A DNA stretch of 64,000 nt, from contig JADQBA010000019.1 in assembly GCA_016903675.1 (NCBI GenBank), positions 31,794-95,793 on the forward strand, written 5' to 3'. The stretch's first letter is position 1; each line of letters begins with the position of its first letter. Under the pieces are notes generated by a model that was not told the DNA's origin, did not search any database, and saw nothing but the letters and a program-made list of their open reading frames with translations. The stretch comes from Stigonema ocellatum SAG 48.90 = DSM 106950. Its GTDB lineage: Bacteria; Cyanobacteriota; Cyanobacteriia; Cyanobacteriales; Nostocaceae. Below, one piece after another: positions 8,964-17,766 of this stretch. The position numbers and the translations under genes were made by a program.

Positions 8964-9841
8964 GGATAATTTCCAAACCATCCATAGATCGGGTTGGGGT
9001 AGGATTAGTGATGCTCTCATCCCTGGGGTTTAGCACCTTAGCCATTTTAGCCAAGCTCGCCCATGCTCAGAACTTAAACCTGCTGAGTGTCCTAGCTTGG
9101 AGACTAGGAGGAGCAACTGCGGTTCTCTGGTTATGTCTGCTGTTAAGAAATCAGTGGCAAGTCAAACGGCAATCTGCGATCGCTGCCTTCTTGTTGGGAG
9201 CATCGGGTTATGCTATCCAGGCGGCTTTATTTTTTAGCGCTCTCGCCTACGCTAGTGCTGGGATGACTGTGTTACTTTTCTTTACCTATCCCGCTTTTGC
9301 CACCCTCTTTTGTTGGGTGTTAGATCATCGCCCTCCTAGTCGTCGGCAAATAGTGGCACTCGGTTTAACCCTACTAGGTTGTTCTCTGTTGACCCAAGAC
9401 TTGAGCAGTGAAGTCGTACAACCCCTAGGTATTGCCTTGGGAATTGCTGCTGGTGCTGGATATGGGCTTTATCTAACTTTTAGTGGACGATTAGTCCTGG
9501 CTATGCCTCCTCTTGCCGCTGCTGCCTATATGCTGCTGGGCTCAACAGTATCCATCAGCTTAGTCACAATTACATGGCTTGGTCTAAATATCCCCTCGAC
9601 GGCTGTAGCTGTAGGAATTGTCTCCAGCTTGGCAATTTTTGCTACAGCACTACCTATTGTCACTCTCTTTGCCGGACTGAAGCGGTTGGGGGTAGTATCG
9701 GCTGCCATTCTATCCACTTTAGAACCAGTGCTTGCCGTGCTGATGGGGATGCTATTTTTAGGTGAAAGTCTTGGGTTAAGACAGATGCTAGGCGGAGGAT
9801 TAATCATCGCTTCAGCAATCATTATCCAGGCTAGGCATTGA
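8960..9841 (+). CDS. EamA/DMT family permease
   Basis: A 293-residue integral membrane protein with about ten hydrophobic helices in two EamA repeats (roughly 8-140 and 150-290). It has the typical ALAYASAGMTVLLFFTYPAF at the end of repeat one and LSTLEPVLAVLMGMLFLGE at the end of repeat two. EamA proteins export or exchange small metabolites such as amino acids. It overlaps pxpC by 4 bp, so the row lipoprotein-pxpB-pxpC-eamA is likely one transcript; a shared role in handling pyroglutamate or a related compound is inference. Confidence 0.85.
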   Translation: MRIISKPSIDRVGVGLVMLSSLGFSTLAILAKLAHAQNLNLLSVLAWRLGGATAVLWLCLLLRNQWQVKRQSAIAAFLLGASGYAIQAALFFSALAYASAGMTVLLFFTYPAFATLFCWVLDHRPPSRRQIVALGLTLLGCSLLTQDLSSEVVQPLGIALGIAAGAGYGLYLTFSGRLVLAMPPLAAAAYMLLGSTVSISLVTITWLGLNIPSTAVAVGIVSSLAIFATALPIVTLFAGLKRLGVVSAAILSTLEPVLAVLMGMLFLGESLGLRQMLGGGLIIASAIIIQARH

Positions 9842-10009
9842 GTTTAACGTGGAATGATACTAAGACGCTAGGGAATAGCAATGGAACCAAAACGTACGCG
9901 CTTGCCCAAAAAGCTTGCTTTACTTGGGATTGAGCCGTAGTCATGCGTTTCGTTGCGGTGTGACAGTTCTGGGTGCGGAATGTGGGATCTAAAGATGCGC
10001 TAGGGAGAT

Positions 10010-10501
10010 TTACTTTATTTTGGTATTTATTTTAATACTGCATGACGTTGGAGTTGTAATAAAGTTACAAGTGTAGGTTGCCAAACGTTCTTTTTGATAA
10101 TCGAAAACCCGGACGTTGTAACCATAATTTCGTGCTACAGTGCCAAAGCGATTCACAAAGTCGTAGCGTTCTAGATAGTCAAGTGTTGTCCAAACTTGCT
10201 GATTCACCACTAGATCTACTCGTGCAGGTTCTGTATTTGTAGCCGGATATGCTATCCAGTTATCTAATATCTGCTGATTCTCAGAGTTTTCTTTTGCTAA
10301 CCACAAACTAGGAATACTCAATTTCCTTTGGGAAACGGTGTTAGCTGTAATTACAGAGCCTTTTGGGTCTTTCAATAAGTCTAGTTGCAAAGGAGCATTG
10401 GAAGGTTCTGGAACCGAGGTAGTTACTGCTTGTGAGAATTGGGTTGGTAAGAGGGGAATGGTAGTGAGGAAGATGCCTAACAGGAGTGCAAGCGATCGCA
10501 T
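10010..10501 (-). CDS. Secreted hypothetical protein
   Basis: The 163 residues start with a signal peptide (MRSLALLLGIFLTTIPLLP, cleavage probably near residue 25). The mature part has no motif I recognise; two Cys near the C-terminus (YTCNFITTPTSC) could form a disulfide. The length and the DYLERYDFVNRFGTVARNYG stretch look like a conserved cyanobacterial periplasmic protein. The 168 bp between it and the EamA gene show no clear terminator. Function unknown. Confidence 0.6.
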   Translation of the reverse strand: MRSLALLLGIFLTTIPLLPTQFSQAVTTSVPEPSNAPLQLDLLKDPKGSVITANTVSQRKLSIPSLWLAKENSENQQILDNWIAYPATNTEPARVDLVVNQQVWTTLDYLERYDFVNRFGTVARNYGYNVRVFDYQKERLATYTCNFITTPTSCSIKINTKIK

Positions 10502-10657
10502 TTTTTATCAGTTGTAGATTGCACGCAGACGGTGAGTTCGGTGAAAACTCACAACTTTTTAACCATCCTTCATAACCACTGTCCATCATACCTTTGTGTT
10601 GCTCACAGAGTAAACTCGTCAGAAGATAGAAATCCAAAATTTGCTTTTGCTGGTCAC

Positions 10658-13336
10658 TTAATCTCTCAATGGACCACGAGTTACACCAAGCTGATTTTGC
10701 AGCTTCAACTCTCGCCAAAGTTGAGAACCTGTCATCTCGCCTTTGAGCAATTGACGGTAGCGATGTATCGTTTGAGTCACTTGTTCAGGTGTCTCATTGA
10801 GAAATTCAATGCGGAAGTCCCTCATTCCAAGCTCTACGAGGCGTTGTACATACTCTGCTCCAGTTTGTGCTGTACCATTAAATACAGTGTTGCGACAGCC
10901 TGTATCTGCTTGGAGTACATGTTCTGTACCGACGCGATCGCGCAATTTCACCTCATGTTTGTCACAGGGTCGTCCACAGTTAGTATAGTCAGTCCCTGTA
11001 GATAGAAAGGCACAGAATACACAATGTTCCATATGGAACATAGGCATATGCTGATGGATCGTGACCTCAAACCAGTGAGGCGGGCAACTTCTGAGCAAGT
11101 CTTCCAGTTGGGTAATGTTCAGGTCGTAAGACGCCGTCACCCGTTCCAGTCCAAAGCGATGCTTAAAGTAGTCTGCTGTCAAAGGATTAGCGACGTTGAG
11201 AGAGAAATCCCCAATACAACGGTCTTGTGCAAAAAACTCCAGATGGTCATAGTTCCGCACCAGATAGCCATCTGCTTCGCAAGAGCGCACTTGTTCCAAA
11301 ATCCAGTTTTCCCCTGGTTTCGTAATCCGGGGTGGCGCTACCCAAATCGTGGGGAGTGGGGAGTGGGGAGTGGGGAGTGGGGAGTGGGGGAAATGTTTTC
11401 TCTTTCCCCCCCTCTCTCCCTCCCCCCCTCTCTCCCTCTCTCCCCCTCCCCCACTCCTCTGTTGGCGTACTAAATGTACGGCTTCTTTGTAGGAGCGAGG
11501 ATCTTCAAATTCACAGTAGAGGGTTTCGATTCCTGCTTGGAGTCCGGCTTGTAGTTGCTTCAAGTTTCGCACCAGTACGATGAGGGATGGGGAGTGGGGG
11601 AGATGGGAAGATGAGGGGGATGAGGGAGAGGGAAGCAAATCTTTTAACAAGACATCAGAACGTAGTTGCCAGCGTTTAGGTTGAATTCGCAACTCTTCTA
11701 ACTGTGTTACAATTTCCCGGCGTAGACGGTTCAATTCACTGACGGGTAGCATGAGAGCACCGTTGAGGTGATTGGTCAGGGACCCCAAACAGAAGGGAGT
11801 GTTGCCAAGACGACCAAACTGTTCCTGTAAACGTTCTGTGGTCAGGGGTTTGGTATGTGCTTCTACAAGGGAGATTGCGGATTCCACTTGGACAATATGA
11901 CCCTGTTGGTCGCGGGCGATCGCGAAGAGTGTTTCACCGACTTCTCCATAAACCTCTATATCAATAGGACGTTGAAATTGCGGCATTTCTTGAGCGAAAC
12001 TCTGACGCACTTGCCGATCCAGTTCTGGGTCACTGGTTTTCCAAACCTTATCTCCCACATGCACCCGGCGCAGGTTCACATCGCGCTGACCAAAAGTCAG
12101 CACCGCCTCTTGACCCCTCTGGTCTACCGAATATATCCGACCGCCTTCTTCCCGTGCTTCTGGATGACCGCTGTCAAAAACGATACCGTCTCCCGGCTTG
12201 ACAGTTGCTCGTAACCGTACCGTTATCTGTTCATTGCGAATGCGGGTCACTTCTCCGAGGTAAACTCCACGCTTTTTGCCGAAGTGAGCATGAACCAGTT
12301 CCTGATTATTAATCCCGCGAAACCAGCCTGTGTAGAGTCCACGAGAAAATGCCATCTCTAGGTTGTAGCGTTCTTGAGAAGACGCCGAGTCGGAAGACGC
12401 GGAGAGTTGTTTTACTACATTAAGAGCGTCCTCCCGCCCCCGCCTCCCCGTGTCTTGTTTCCCCACGTCCTTTTCCCATTCTACCATCACCCGATCCAAT
12501 GCTTCCCGATACACGTGAGTAACATTGGCAACATACTCGGGAGTTTTCAGGCGACCTTCTATCTTCAAGCAACTGACTCCTGCCTTGACTAACTCTGGCA
12601 GAATCTCCAGCCCTGCCAAGTCTTGGGGACTCAGGAGGTATTTGCGGTTTCCCAAATCTACAACTTCCCCATCTGCGATTAACTCGTAGGGCATTCGGCA
12701 AGCTTGGGCACATTCGCCTCGGTTGGCAGAACGTCCCCCTAGTGCTTCACTCGTTAAACACTGACCAGAGTATGCCACGCACAAAGCACCGTGAACAAAG
12801 ACTTCTAGAGGAAGTGGAGACGTTGCATCTACATGTAGTTGGTGTTGAATTTTTTCTATTTCTTTGAGGGAGCATTCACGGGCAAGGACAACAAGCTGAC
12901 AGCCGAGGGACTCGGCAAATTCCACCCCAGCAGCACTGGTAATGGTCATCTGAGTGGATGCATGGATGGGAAAATCTGGTGATAGGTGACGAATAAGACG
13001 ACAAATACCTACGTCCTGGACAATGACAGCATCCACGCCTGCGGCGATAATTGTCCGAAGATACTGCTGTGCCTCTGCTAGTTCTTGCGGAAATATTAGT
13101 GTATTAAGTGTGACATAGCCTTTGACACCTCGACGGTGTAGTAATGCCATCAATTGTGGCAAGTCCGCCTCGGTAAAGTTTTCTGCCCGCATTCGCGCAT
13201 TGAACCGATCCAAACCGAAGTAGATGGCATCTGCCCCATTTTCCACAGCAGCTTTGGCACAGTCCCAGTTACCTGCTGGGGCGAGTAGTTCTGGTGGCTT
13301 TTGGGTGTAGGGGGTGGGTTTGCGATCGCCTTTCAT
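10658..13336 (-). CDS. Peptidase U32 family protein (RlhA/YhbU-like, with DUF3656-type part)
   Basis: The 892-residue product opens with PPELLAPAGNWDCAKAAVENGADAIYFG and has the U32 cysteine signature around 190-220 (CLTSEALGGRSANRGECAQACR). Near the end are further Cys groups (HCVFCAF, NCGRPCDKHE, GCRNTVFN). Relatives hydroxylate 23S rRNA or tRNA with prephenate-derived oxygen, probably through an Fe-S cluster, rather than acting as peptidases. Three stretches are not family sequence and derive from local DNA repeats in frame: about residues 289-324, 565-585 and 625-663. Despite this the frame is intact. The site of action would be the cytoplasm. Confidence 0.85.
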   Translation of the reverse strand: MKGDRKPTPYTQKPPELLAPAGNWDCAKAAVENGADAIYFGLDRFNARMRAENFTEADLPQLMALLHRRGVKGYVTLNTLIFPQELAEAQQYLRTIIAAGVDAVIVQDVGICRLIRHLSPDFPIHASTQMTITSAAGVEFAESLGCQLVVLARECSLKEIEKIQHQLHVDATSPLPLEVFVHGALCVAYSGQCLTSEALGGRSANRGECAQACRMPYELIADGEVVDLGNRKYLLSPQDLAGLEILPELVKAGVSCLKIEGRLKTPEYVANVTHVYREALDRVMVEWEKDVGKQDTGRRGREDALNVVKQLSASSDSASSQERYNLEMAFSRGLYTGWFRGINNQELVHAHFGKKRGVYLGEVTRIRNEQITVRLRATVKPGDGIVFDSGHPEAREEGGRIYSVDQRGQEAVLTFGQRDVNLRRVHVGDKVWKTSDPELDRQVRQSFAQEMPQFQRPIDIEVYGEVGETLFAIARDQQGHIVQVESAISLVEAHTKPLTTERLQEQFGRLGNTPFCLGSLTNHLNGALMLPVSELNRLRREIVTQLEELRIQPKRWQLRSDVLLKDLLPSPSSPSSSHLPHSPSLIVLVRNLKQLQAGLQAGIETLYCEFEDPRSYKEAVHLVRQQRSGGGGERERGGEGERGGKRKHFPHSPLPTPHSPLPTIWVAPPRITKPGENWILEQVRSCEADGYLVRNYDHLEFFAQDRCIGDFSLNVANPLTADYFKHRFGLERVTASYDLNITQLEDLLRSCPPHWFEVTIHQHMPMFHMEHCVFCAFLSTGTDYTNCGRPCDKHEVKLRDRVGTEHVLQADTGCRNTVFNGTAQTGAEYVQRLVELGMRDFRIEFLNETPEQVTQTIHRYRQLLKGEMTGSQLWRELKLQNQLGVTRGPLRD
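11348..11460. repeat. Tandem repeat inserted in frame in U32 gene
   Basis: Five GGGGAGT units followed by CCCTCTCTCC-type units, in frame with the gene on the minus strand, giving residues such as PHSPLPT repeats and a Gly/Glu/Arg-rich run. A related GGGGAGTGGGGGAGATGGG stretch lies at 11586-11640. Confidence 0.8.
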
Positions 13337-13433
13337 GAGTAGTTCGTTCGGTTATGTAGCACCATTGCGATCATAGTCTTTATCTTTATCTTTGCTAAGA
13401 GACCGTCTACCGTAGGGGCGTATTGCAGCTCTT

Positions 13434-13568
13434 CTATGACTCAGGTTCGAGAATAATCTCATGAAACCCCGACACAGGTGCGGCTAAACGAACAAAGTCC
13501 TCGTTGAGTGGGACTAATCTAAAAATAGGGGTTTCAAATTTAATTAGCGCGAGAGTAATAAAAGAGCG
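13434..13568 (-). pseudogene. Orphan 3' gene fragment
   Basis: An open stretch of 44 codons without a start, bounded by a TAA at 13569-13571, reads RSFITLALIKFETPIFRLVP, then LNEDFVRLAAPVSGFHEIIL and EPES. It looks like the C-terminus of a protein rather than noise, but I cannot name the family. The rest of the 339-bp gap between the U32 and TOPRIM genes holds nothing else I can support. Confidence 0.35.
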
Positions 13569-13675
13569 TTAATTTCCACGACTATGTCTATTCTTTGGGC
13601 GGGACAGGAGTAAGCCATGAGCCGTCGAAGATGCCTTGACAGTTATTGGGTATTTTGGCACTTTTTTATACATAT

Positions 13676-14326
13676 CTATAAATCATACAGAGTCTTAAAC
13701 CATGTGATGAATATCTGTGCTTTTGGATGCTGCGGATTCAAAATATTCTCCATAATAGCGTTATGTAGTTGCCGTCCTGGTGGATCTTGCCACGCTAACC
13801 ATGTATAAATGAAAGCCTTATCAATATGAGCGTCAATAAATGATGCCCCTGTGCTTTTTGCTTCTGCTACGACTTTCTGAGCATATTTCCACAGTGGCTC
13901 ACTCTCATCTGGAATCATGTATGCCAAAAAAGTCTCTAACATACCTCGCATTTGATTATCTGGCATAATCCAGACCCCAAACTTAATCCCTGTCTTTGTG
14001 CTATGAATTAGTCCTGTGTTTGGTATTTGTTCAGGAATATCAGGAATACTTTTCAAACAGGCATTTCTGACACTTCTCCAGCGTCCAGATGGATCATCAT
14101 CCGCATCTACCATCAAACCTAATGCAGTCAGTCCAGAAGCTTTCAGTTCTGTAGAAATCACATCCGCATCAATAAATTGGTAGCTTCCATAGGATTCAAT
14201 GTATACGACTGCTTTATCCTTTTTGTCTCCCCAAATAATTCCATTAGCTTCCATCAACTGTGGTATGACTCGCTTGTCTTGCTCACCTTCTACTAACAGC
14301 TTTTTTGTTACATACTTGCTTGCCAT
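13676..14326 (-). CDS. TOPRIM-like protein (DUF3226 type), partner of upstream ATPase
   Basis: The 216-residue product has the two acidic TOPRIM motifs: Glu13 in LLVEGEQDKRV and the DxD pair Asp74/Asp76 in LGLMVDADDDPSGRW. TOPRIM domains in OLD-family proteins cut DNA with two metals. ATG at 14326 lies 2 bp after the stop of the ATPase gene, so the two are translationally linked. A separate TOPRIM gene next to an SMC-like ATPase resembles the split arrangement of PARIS (AriA/AriB) and other OLD-like defence modules, although this is not the DUF4435 type. Nuclease activity and defence are inferred. Confidence 0.7.
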   Translation of the reverse strand: MASKYVTKKLLVEGEQDKRVIPQLMEANGIIWGDKKDKAVVYIESYGSYQFIDADVISTELKASGLTALGLMVDADDDPSGRWRSVRNACLKSIPDIPEQIPNTGLIHSTKTGIKFGVWIMPDNQMRGMLETFLAYMIPDESEPLWKYAQKVVAEAKSTGASFIDAHIDKAFIYTWLAWQDPPGRQLHNAIMENILNPQHPKAQIFITWFKTLYDL

Positions 14327-14328
14327 TA

Positions 14329-15465
14329 CTAACGCACCTCAATTCCTCGTTGCGCAGCAATGACAATTTCAGGTTCAGTGAAGACTACACTAGTTTCTTG
14401 ACCTGGTTCTATTCTGTGAATCGTTATCCCATCGCCCGTTGTATCTTCTTGACTGGCAATGCTGGCTAAACTTGTCCAACAGTCACTATTATGTGTAGTC
14501 GCAAAAACCTGCACATTCAGTCTTGTTGCTGTTTTCCAGACAAGTTTCCACATGTCAGACATAGCAGTGAAGTGGAGTCCAGTATCAATTTCATCAACAA
14601 ATAGGAATCCACTTTTGGCACAGACAGTAGAGAGTGCAAGTCCTAAGATCCGCCATATACCATCGCCCATACTTCCGATTGGCACTCGCTGACTACTGTC
14701 AGAAAGGCGAACAACAAATCCACCACGAGAGTCTAAAAAGGAAGACCTAAATCTCTGGGGGCTAATTGAAGCAATGCGCTCTATTTTGGGTTCAATCGTC
14801 TGAAGTGCTTCTTGTAAAAGGGTTTCTTCTGGAGTTAACACCACCTGGTTGAATAGTTCAATCATCTTTTGAGTGGTTAACGAAGAGGATGTAACGAATT
14901 GCGTTTTTACTGCTGGTATTTCAGTGTTTATACGGTATCTTAATCGAGCAGAATCTCTCGGAAGACCAGCATCAGGTGATAAGGACAGTGGCAAATTGTC
15001 TATTTCTCGCCCTCGAGTCCATTGGAGGATGAAACCTAGCCTTTTGAACTCATCAGAATCTTCATCAAACAGGCTAATTTGTTCATCAGAATCAGGACTT
15101 TTATCAGAGTTATGACGACTTGAACGTCGTATTGCTATGGATGCAACAACCTTCTCAGGAGTGTTGTCATTAATACCTGATATTGAAAATTGGCTACCTG
15201 GTTGAATCTGATGTCCATAAAAAAGATGGCGTATATCAAGATTATGGGTTCCCCTAGCGTCATCACTCCAAAAATATTCACCTCGGTTAGTCATTGCCTC
15301 GGCTAATGTGTCAAGATTATTCCGGGAACACAGAAGTTGAATAGCTTCTAGGATGGATGTTTTCCCACTGTTATTCATACCTACCAGCAAGTTCACTCGA
15401 CCAAGCTGTTGAAGCTCGAACGACTTGAGTCCACGGAAATTCTCTATCTTTATTGTCCTGAACAT
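14329..15465 (-). CDS. SMC/OLD-like AAA ATPase
   Basis: From ATG at 15465 the protein has 378 residues (a TTG at 15486 would add seven) and starts with the typical FRTIKIENFRGL. Walker A is GMNNSGKTS (29-37), the ABC-like signature region is PIGSMGDGIWRIL, Walker B is FLFVDEIDTG with Asp291-Glu292, and the H-loop His is in FATTHN (about 325). It lacks a long coiled coil. It is a stand-alone AAA_15/AAA_21-type ATPase whose TOPRIM effector is the next gene. Base composition and neighbours (toxin-antitoxin genes) suggest an accessory locus. Confidence 0.8.
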   Translation of the reverse strand: MFRTIKIENFRGLKSFELQQLGRVNLLVGMNNSGKTSILEAIQLLCSRNNLDTLAEAMTNRGEYFWSDDARGTHNLDIRHLFYGHQIQPGSQFSISGINDNTPEKVVASIAIRRSSRHNSDKSPDSDEQISLFDEDSDEFKRLGFILQWTRGREIDNLPLSLSPDAGLPRDSARLRYRINTEIPAVKTQFVTSSSLTTQKMIELFNQVVLTPEETLLQEALQTIEPKIERIASISPQRFRSSFLDSRGGFVVRLSDSSQRVPIGSMGDGIWRILGLALSTVCAKSGFLFVDEIDTGLHFTAMSDMWKLVWKTATRLNVQVFATTHNSDCWTSLASIASQEDTTGDGITIHRIEPGQETSVVFTEPEIVIAAQRGIEVR

Positions 15466-15593
15466 AATTTTTTCAAGGGGAGGCAATAGAGAGGTAATGA
15501 CTGGTCTGAGGATTAGCTGATACCTCTGACTCTAGCAAAAAGGGTGATCGCTTTTCCAATGCTTTGCAGTGGCGACTCCAGTATAGTCGAATT

Positions 15594-15881
15594 ATGGATA
15601 TTGCAAACTTAACAGCCATTCGTCAATTGTCTGACAAACACTGGGTGCAAATCACCCTCAACCTGGACGAATCCCTTCTCAACCAAGCCTTTCAACTCAC
15701 CAATCTTACTAGTCAGGAAGAATTGGTGAACCTGGCTCTGCAAGAACTTGTGCGTTCACGAAGTGGCTCCTCTGGAGCATCGCGTCGCCAGAAAAACCTG
15801 CTCGACCTCGCGGGGCAGATTCAATTTACTGAGGACTTCGATCACAAAGCCCTGCGCGAAACTCGTTATGCTGCTGATTGA
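15594..15881 (+). CDS. VapB-type antitoxin
   Basis: From ATG at 15594 the product has 95 residues. It contains WVQITLNLDESLLNQAFQLT and the helix SQEELVNLALQELVRSR, as in DUF2191-type VapB antitoxins, followed by a toxin-binding tail ending DHKALRETRYAAD. The cognate vapC begins inside its 3' end (ATG at 15868) but is broken, so this antitoxin no longer has a local partner. Confidence 0.75.
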   Translation: MDIANLTAIRQLSDKHWVQITLNLDESLLNQAFQLTNLTSQEELVNLALQELVRSRSGSSGASRRQKNLLDLAGQIQFTEDFDHKALRETRYAAD

Positions 15882-16095
15882 TACGTCTGTTTGGAAAAGG
15901 CGTGTTCCGCGATTGCCCAAGGGGCAGCGCCAGAGGCGATCGCAGTGGTTAAATAGGTAAGCAGCTTGAAAAGAAAGATCGCGCTCACGTCAGGTTTTAC
16001 TCACCCGCGACTTTGAAACCATTGCTCATAGCGTGATATTTCAAAAGAGTGTGCATTTTGTCAATACTTCTACAAAGTCAAAAATTTTTTTATGA
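15868..16095 (+). pseudogene. vapC toxin remnant with internal deletion
   Basis: Starts MLLIDTSVW, the PIN-domain N-terminus with its first catalytic Asp, and then runs into unrelated sequence (KRRVPRLPKGQRQRR). In another frame at about 15980-16050 the sequence reads RQVLLTRDFETIAHS, the C-terminal PIN motif. The middle of the gene is gone and the frame is shifted. Confidence 0.65.
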
Positions 16096-16207
16096 TAATC
16101 ACACAAAGGAATACAAGAGCCGAGCATTCCTCATATCTTCCATCCATACCCAACATTGTGATTATCAATTAAAATTAAAACAAACTTTATACGTCACACC
16201 CCAGACA

Positions 16208-16456
16208 ATGACAGACCAGCAATTACTGGAACGTATAGTCCTCAATCCAAAAGTGCTAGCAGGAAAGCCTGTAATTAAAGGAACCCGCTTGAGCGTTGAG
16301 TATATTCTTAACCTGCTTGCTCATGATGCAAATGTCGCAGAAATTCTCGAAGAGTACTCAGGGCTGAGTCCCGAAGATATTCAAGCTTGTATTCTGTTTG
16401 CTAGTAAGTCGCTATCGAATACAAGTTTTATGCCGTTAGCTGTAGAAAATACTTAG
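16208..16456 (+). CDS. DUF433 antitoxin-like protein
   Basis: From ATG at 16208 the product has 82 residues. VLAGKPVIKGTRLSVEYIL and the ILEEYSGLSPEDIQACILFA helix pair are the DUF433 hallmarks, a small winged-helix-like fold. An upstream ATG at 16049 is less likely because the added residues are not family sequence. The next gene starts directly after its stop and encodes a DUF5615 PIN-like protein, the usual toxin partner. A second, broken copy of this gene lies at 22705-23001. Confidence 0.8.
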   Translation: MTDQQLLERIVLNPKVLAGKPVIKGTRLSVEYILNLLAHDANVAEILEEYSGLSPEDIQACILFASKSLSNTSFMPLAVENT

Positions 16457-16810
16457 ATGCGCTTTCTGGTAGATGAATGTACGGGGTCAGCGGTTGCTCG
16501 TTGGTTGCGTGACCAAGGTTATGAAGTTTTCTCTGTGTATGACGAAGCGCGAGGTATAAGCGATGACGATGTGCTGGAAAAAGCATTTGTCGAAAATTGG
16601 ATTTTAATTACCAACGATAAAGACTTTGGTGAAAAGATATTTCGAGAAAGTAGTCCCCACAGAGGTATAGTTTTTTTGCGACTGGAAAATGAACGGGCTG
16701 TCAGTAAAATCGAAACCCTTAGACGATTGTTGGAAAATTATGCAGATAGACTGCCTGAGCAATTTGTGGTTGTCACGGAGAACAGAGTGAGATTTGCATC
16801 ACCATATTGA
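16457..16810 (+). CDS. DUF5615 PIN-like toxin
   Basis: The 117-residue protein has the Mut7-C/DUF5615 pattern: MRFLVDECTGSAVARWLRDQ (Asp6 as first acidic residue), the GISDDDVLEKA box and ILITNDKDFGEKIF with two Asp. This predicts an RNA-cutting PIN-like fold. It follows DUF433 without a gap, so the pair is a toxin-antitoxin operon; both genes look intact. Confidence 0.8.
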   Translation: MRFLVDECTGSAVARWLRDQGYEVFSVYDEARGISDDDVLEKAFVENWILITNDKDFGEKIFRESSPHRGIVFLRLENERAVSKIETLRRLLENYADRLPEQFVVVTENRVRFASPY

Positions 16811-16898
16811 GCAGTTTTCATGCGGGTAAAGTATAAATTCATCTGCGTTCATCTGCGGTTCCTTAATTTTTTGATGTACCTCACTCAACTGAAAACCG

Positions 16899-17147
16899 CT
16901 ATAATTCTCCTGCTTGTTGCAAGACTTGTTTGTACAGAGTACGACTCACCCAATATTGAGCAGTATCCATCATAGCATCCAACAAAGGTTGAACTTGTGT
17001 AATTATTCCTCTATTTTTTGCCAACAAAAGAATACCTAGAGTACCAATTACTTGTAATCCCAAACTTTGAGCTACTTGGCGTGCTTCACGTTCATCTAAC
17101 AGTATTCGCTGCTCACCAGTTTCTAGTGCTAAAGCGATCGCTTCCAT
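16899..17147 (-). pseudogene. DUF3368 PIN-like toxin, C-terminal half only
   Basis: The frame begins at MEAIALALETGEQRILLDER, which corresponds to the middle of DUF3368 proteins (usually about 150-160 residues), and continues to YWVSRTLYKQVL. The N-terminal half with the first PIN acidic residues is missing. Only 2 bp separate it from the UPF0175 gene, so the missing part was deleted. An 82-residue product could still be made but should be inactive. Confidence 0.65.
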
Positions 17148-17149
17148 GT

Positions 17150-17374
17150 CTAAAAACCTGATTCAATTATCTTAATATCTTCCGCTAAATCCATTTCATT
17201 ATAATGACGTTCTATTTTGTGTTGTCCCAACAGTTGTTGAAATTCCCATACAGATAAGTTAGCTAGCTGACGTGCTTGAGCAAAGGTAAAAATATTCTGT
17301 GCATATAACTGTAAAGCTAATTCCTGACGGATAGCATATTCACCCTGATTTAACGAATCAGGTGAGATTTGCAT
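17150..17374 (-). CDS. UPF0175 family antitoxin
   Basis: The 74-residue product (QELALQLYAQNIFTFAQARQ, LANLSVWEFQQLLGQHKI) is a UPF0175 protein, a small helix-turn-helix antitoxin normally paired with a DUF3368 toxin. The partner follows immediately but is truncated. Confidence 0.75.
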   Translation of the reverse strand: MQISPDSLNQGEYAIRQELALQLYAQNIFTFAQARQLANLSVWEFQQLLGQHKIERHYNEMDLAEDIKIIESGF

Positions 17375-17530
17375 TTTTTTATGGCTGAATATATTGACTC
17401 ATCAATAAAGCCTCAGATTGCAAGGGTTCTTCTATTCTAGCAACTGCCGCACGTATTCTATTTAGCAGGAGTTGGTGCAAGATTTGAATTTGCTCTAAGT
17501 ACATCGGCACAGAAAAACCGAACTATATGA

Positions 17531-17668
17531 CAATACGCTTGGTGTTAGCGCCAAAAACCTTAACCCACGTAGGTTGGGTTGAGGAACGAAACCCAACAAA
17601 CCGCGAAAATGTTGGGTAACGCATTGCCTCAACCCAACCTACAATTCTCGTTAACACCAAGCGTATTG
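17531..17668. mobile_element. MITE-like element, CAATAC ends, 10-bp target duplication
   Basis: A 138-bp element with 20-bp terminal inverted repeats (CAATACGCTTGGTGTTAGCG and its complement, one mismatch), flanked by the exact 10-bp repeat AACTATATGA (17521-17530, 17669-17678). Inside is GTAGGTTGGGTTGAGG and its near complement, a very common cyanobacterial repeat. Its ends resemble those at 1930 and 22219. Confidence 0.85.
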
Positions 17669-17766
17669 AACTATATGAATGAAAGTAAGGGTCTGTAGTT
17701 GCGCAGAGGGTGCTCATACCTAGGGCGCTGAAGCGCAACTACAAACCTTTATTTATTTGTGCCGAC

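Noticed and set aside
10532..11005. Long plus-strand frames opposite the U32 gene, also at 11024-11473 and 11855-12214
   Set aside because: They are antisense to a well-supported gene and carry no recognisable protein motif.
17523..17738. 71-codon minus-strand frame over the element at 17531
   Set aside because: It reads straight through the MITE and its target duplications.
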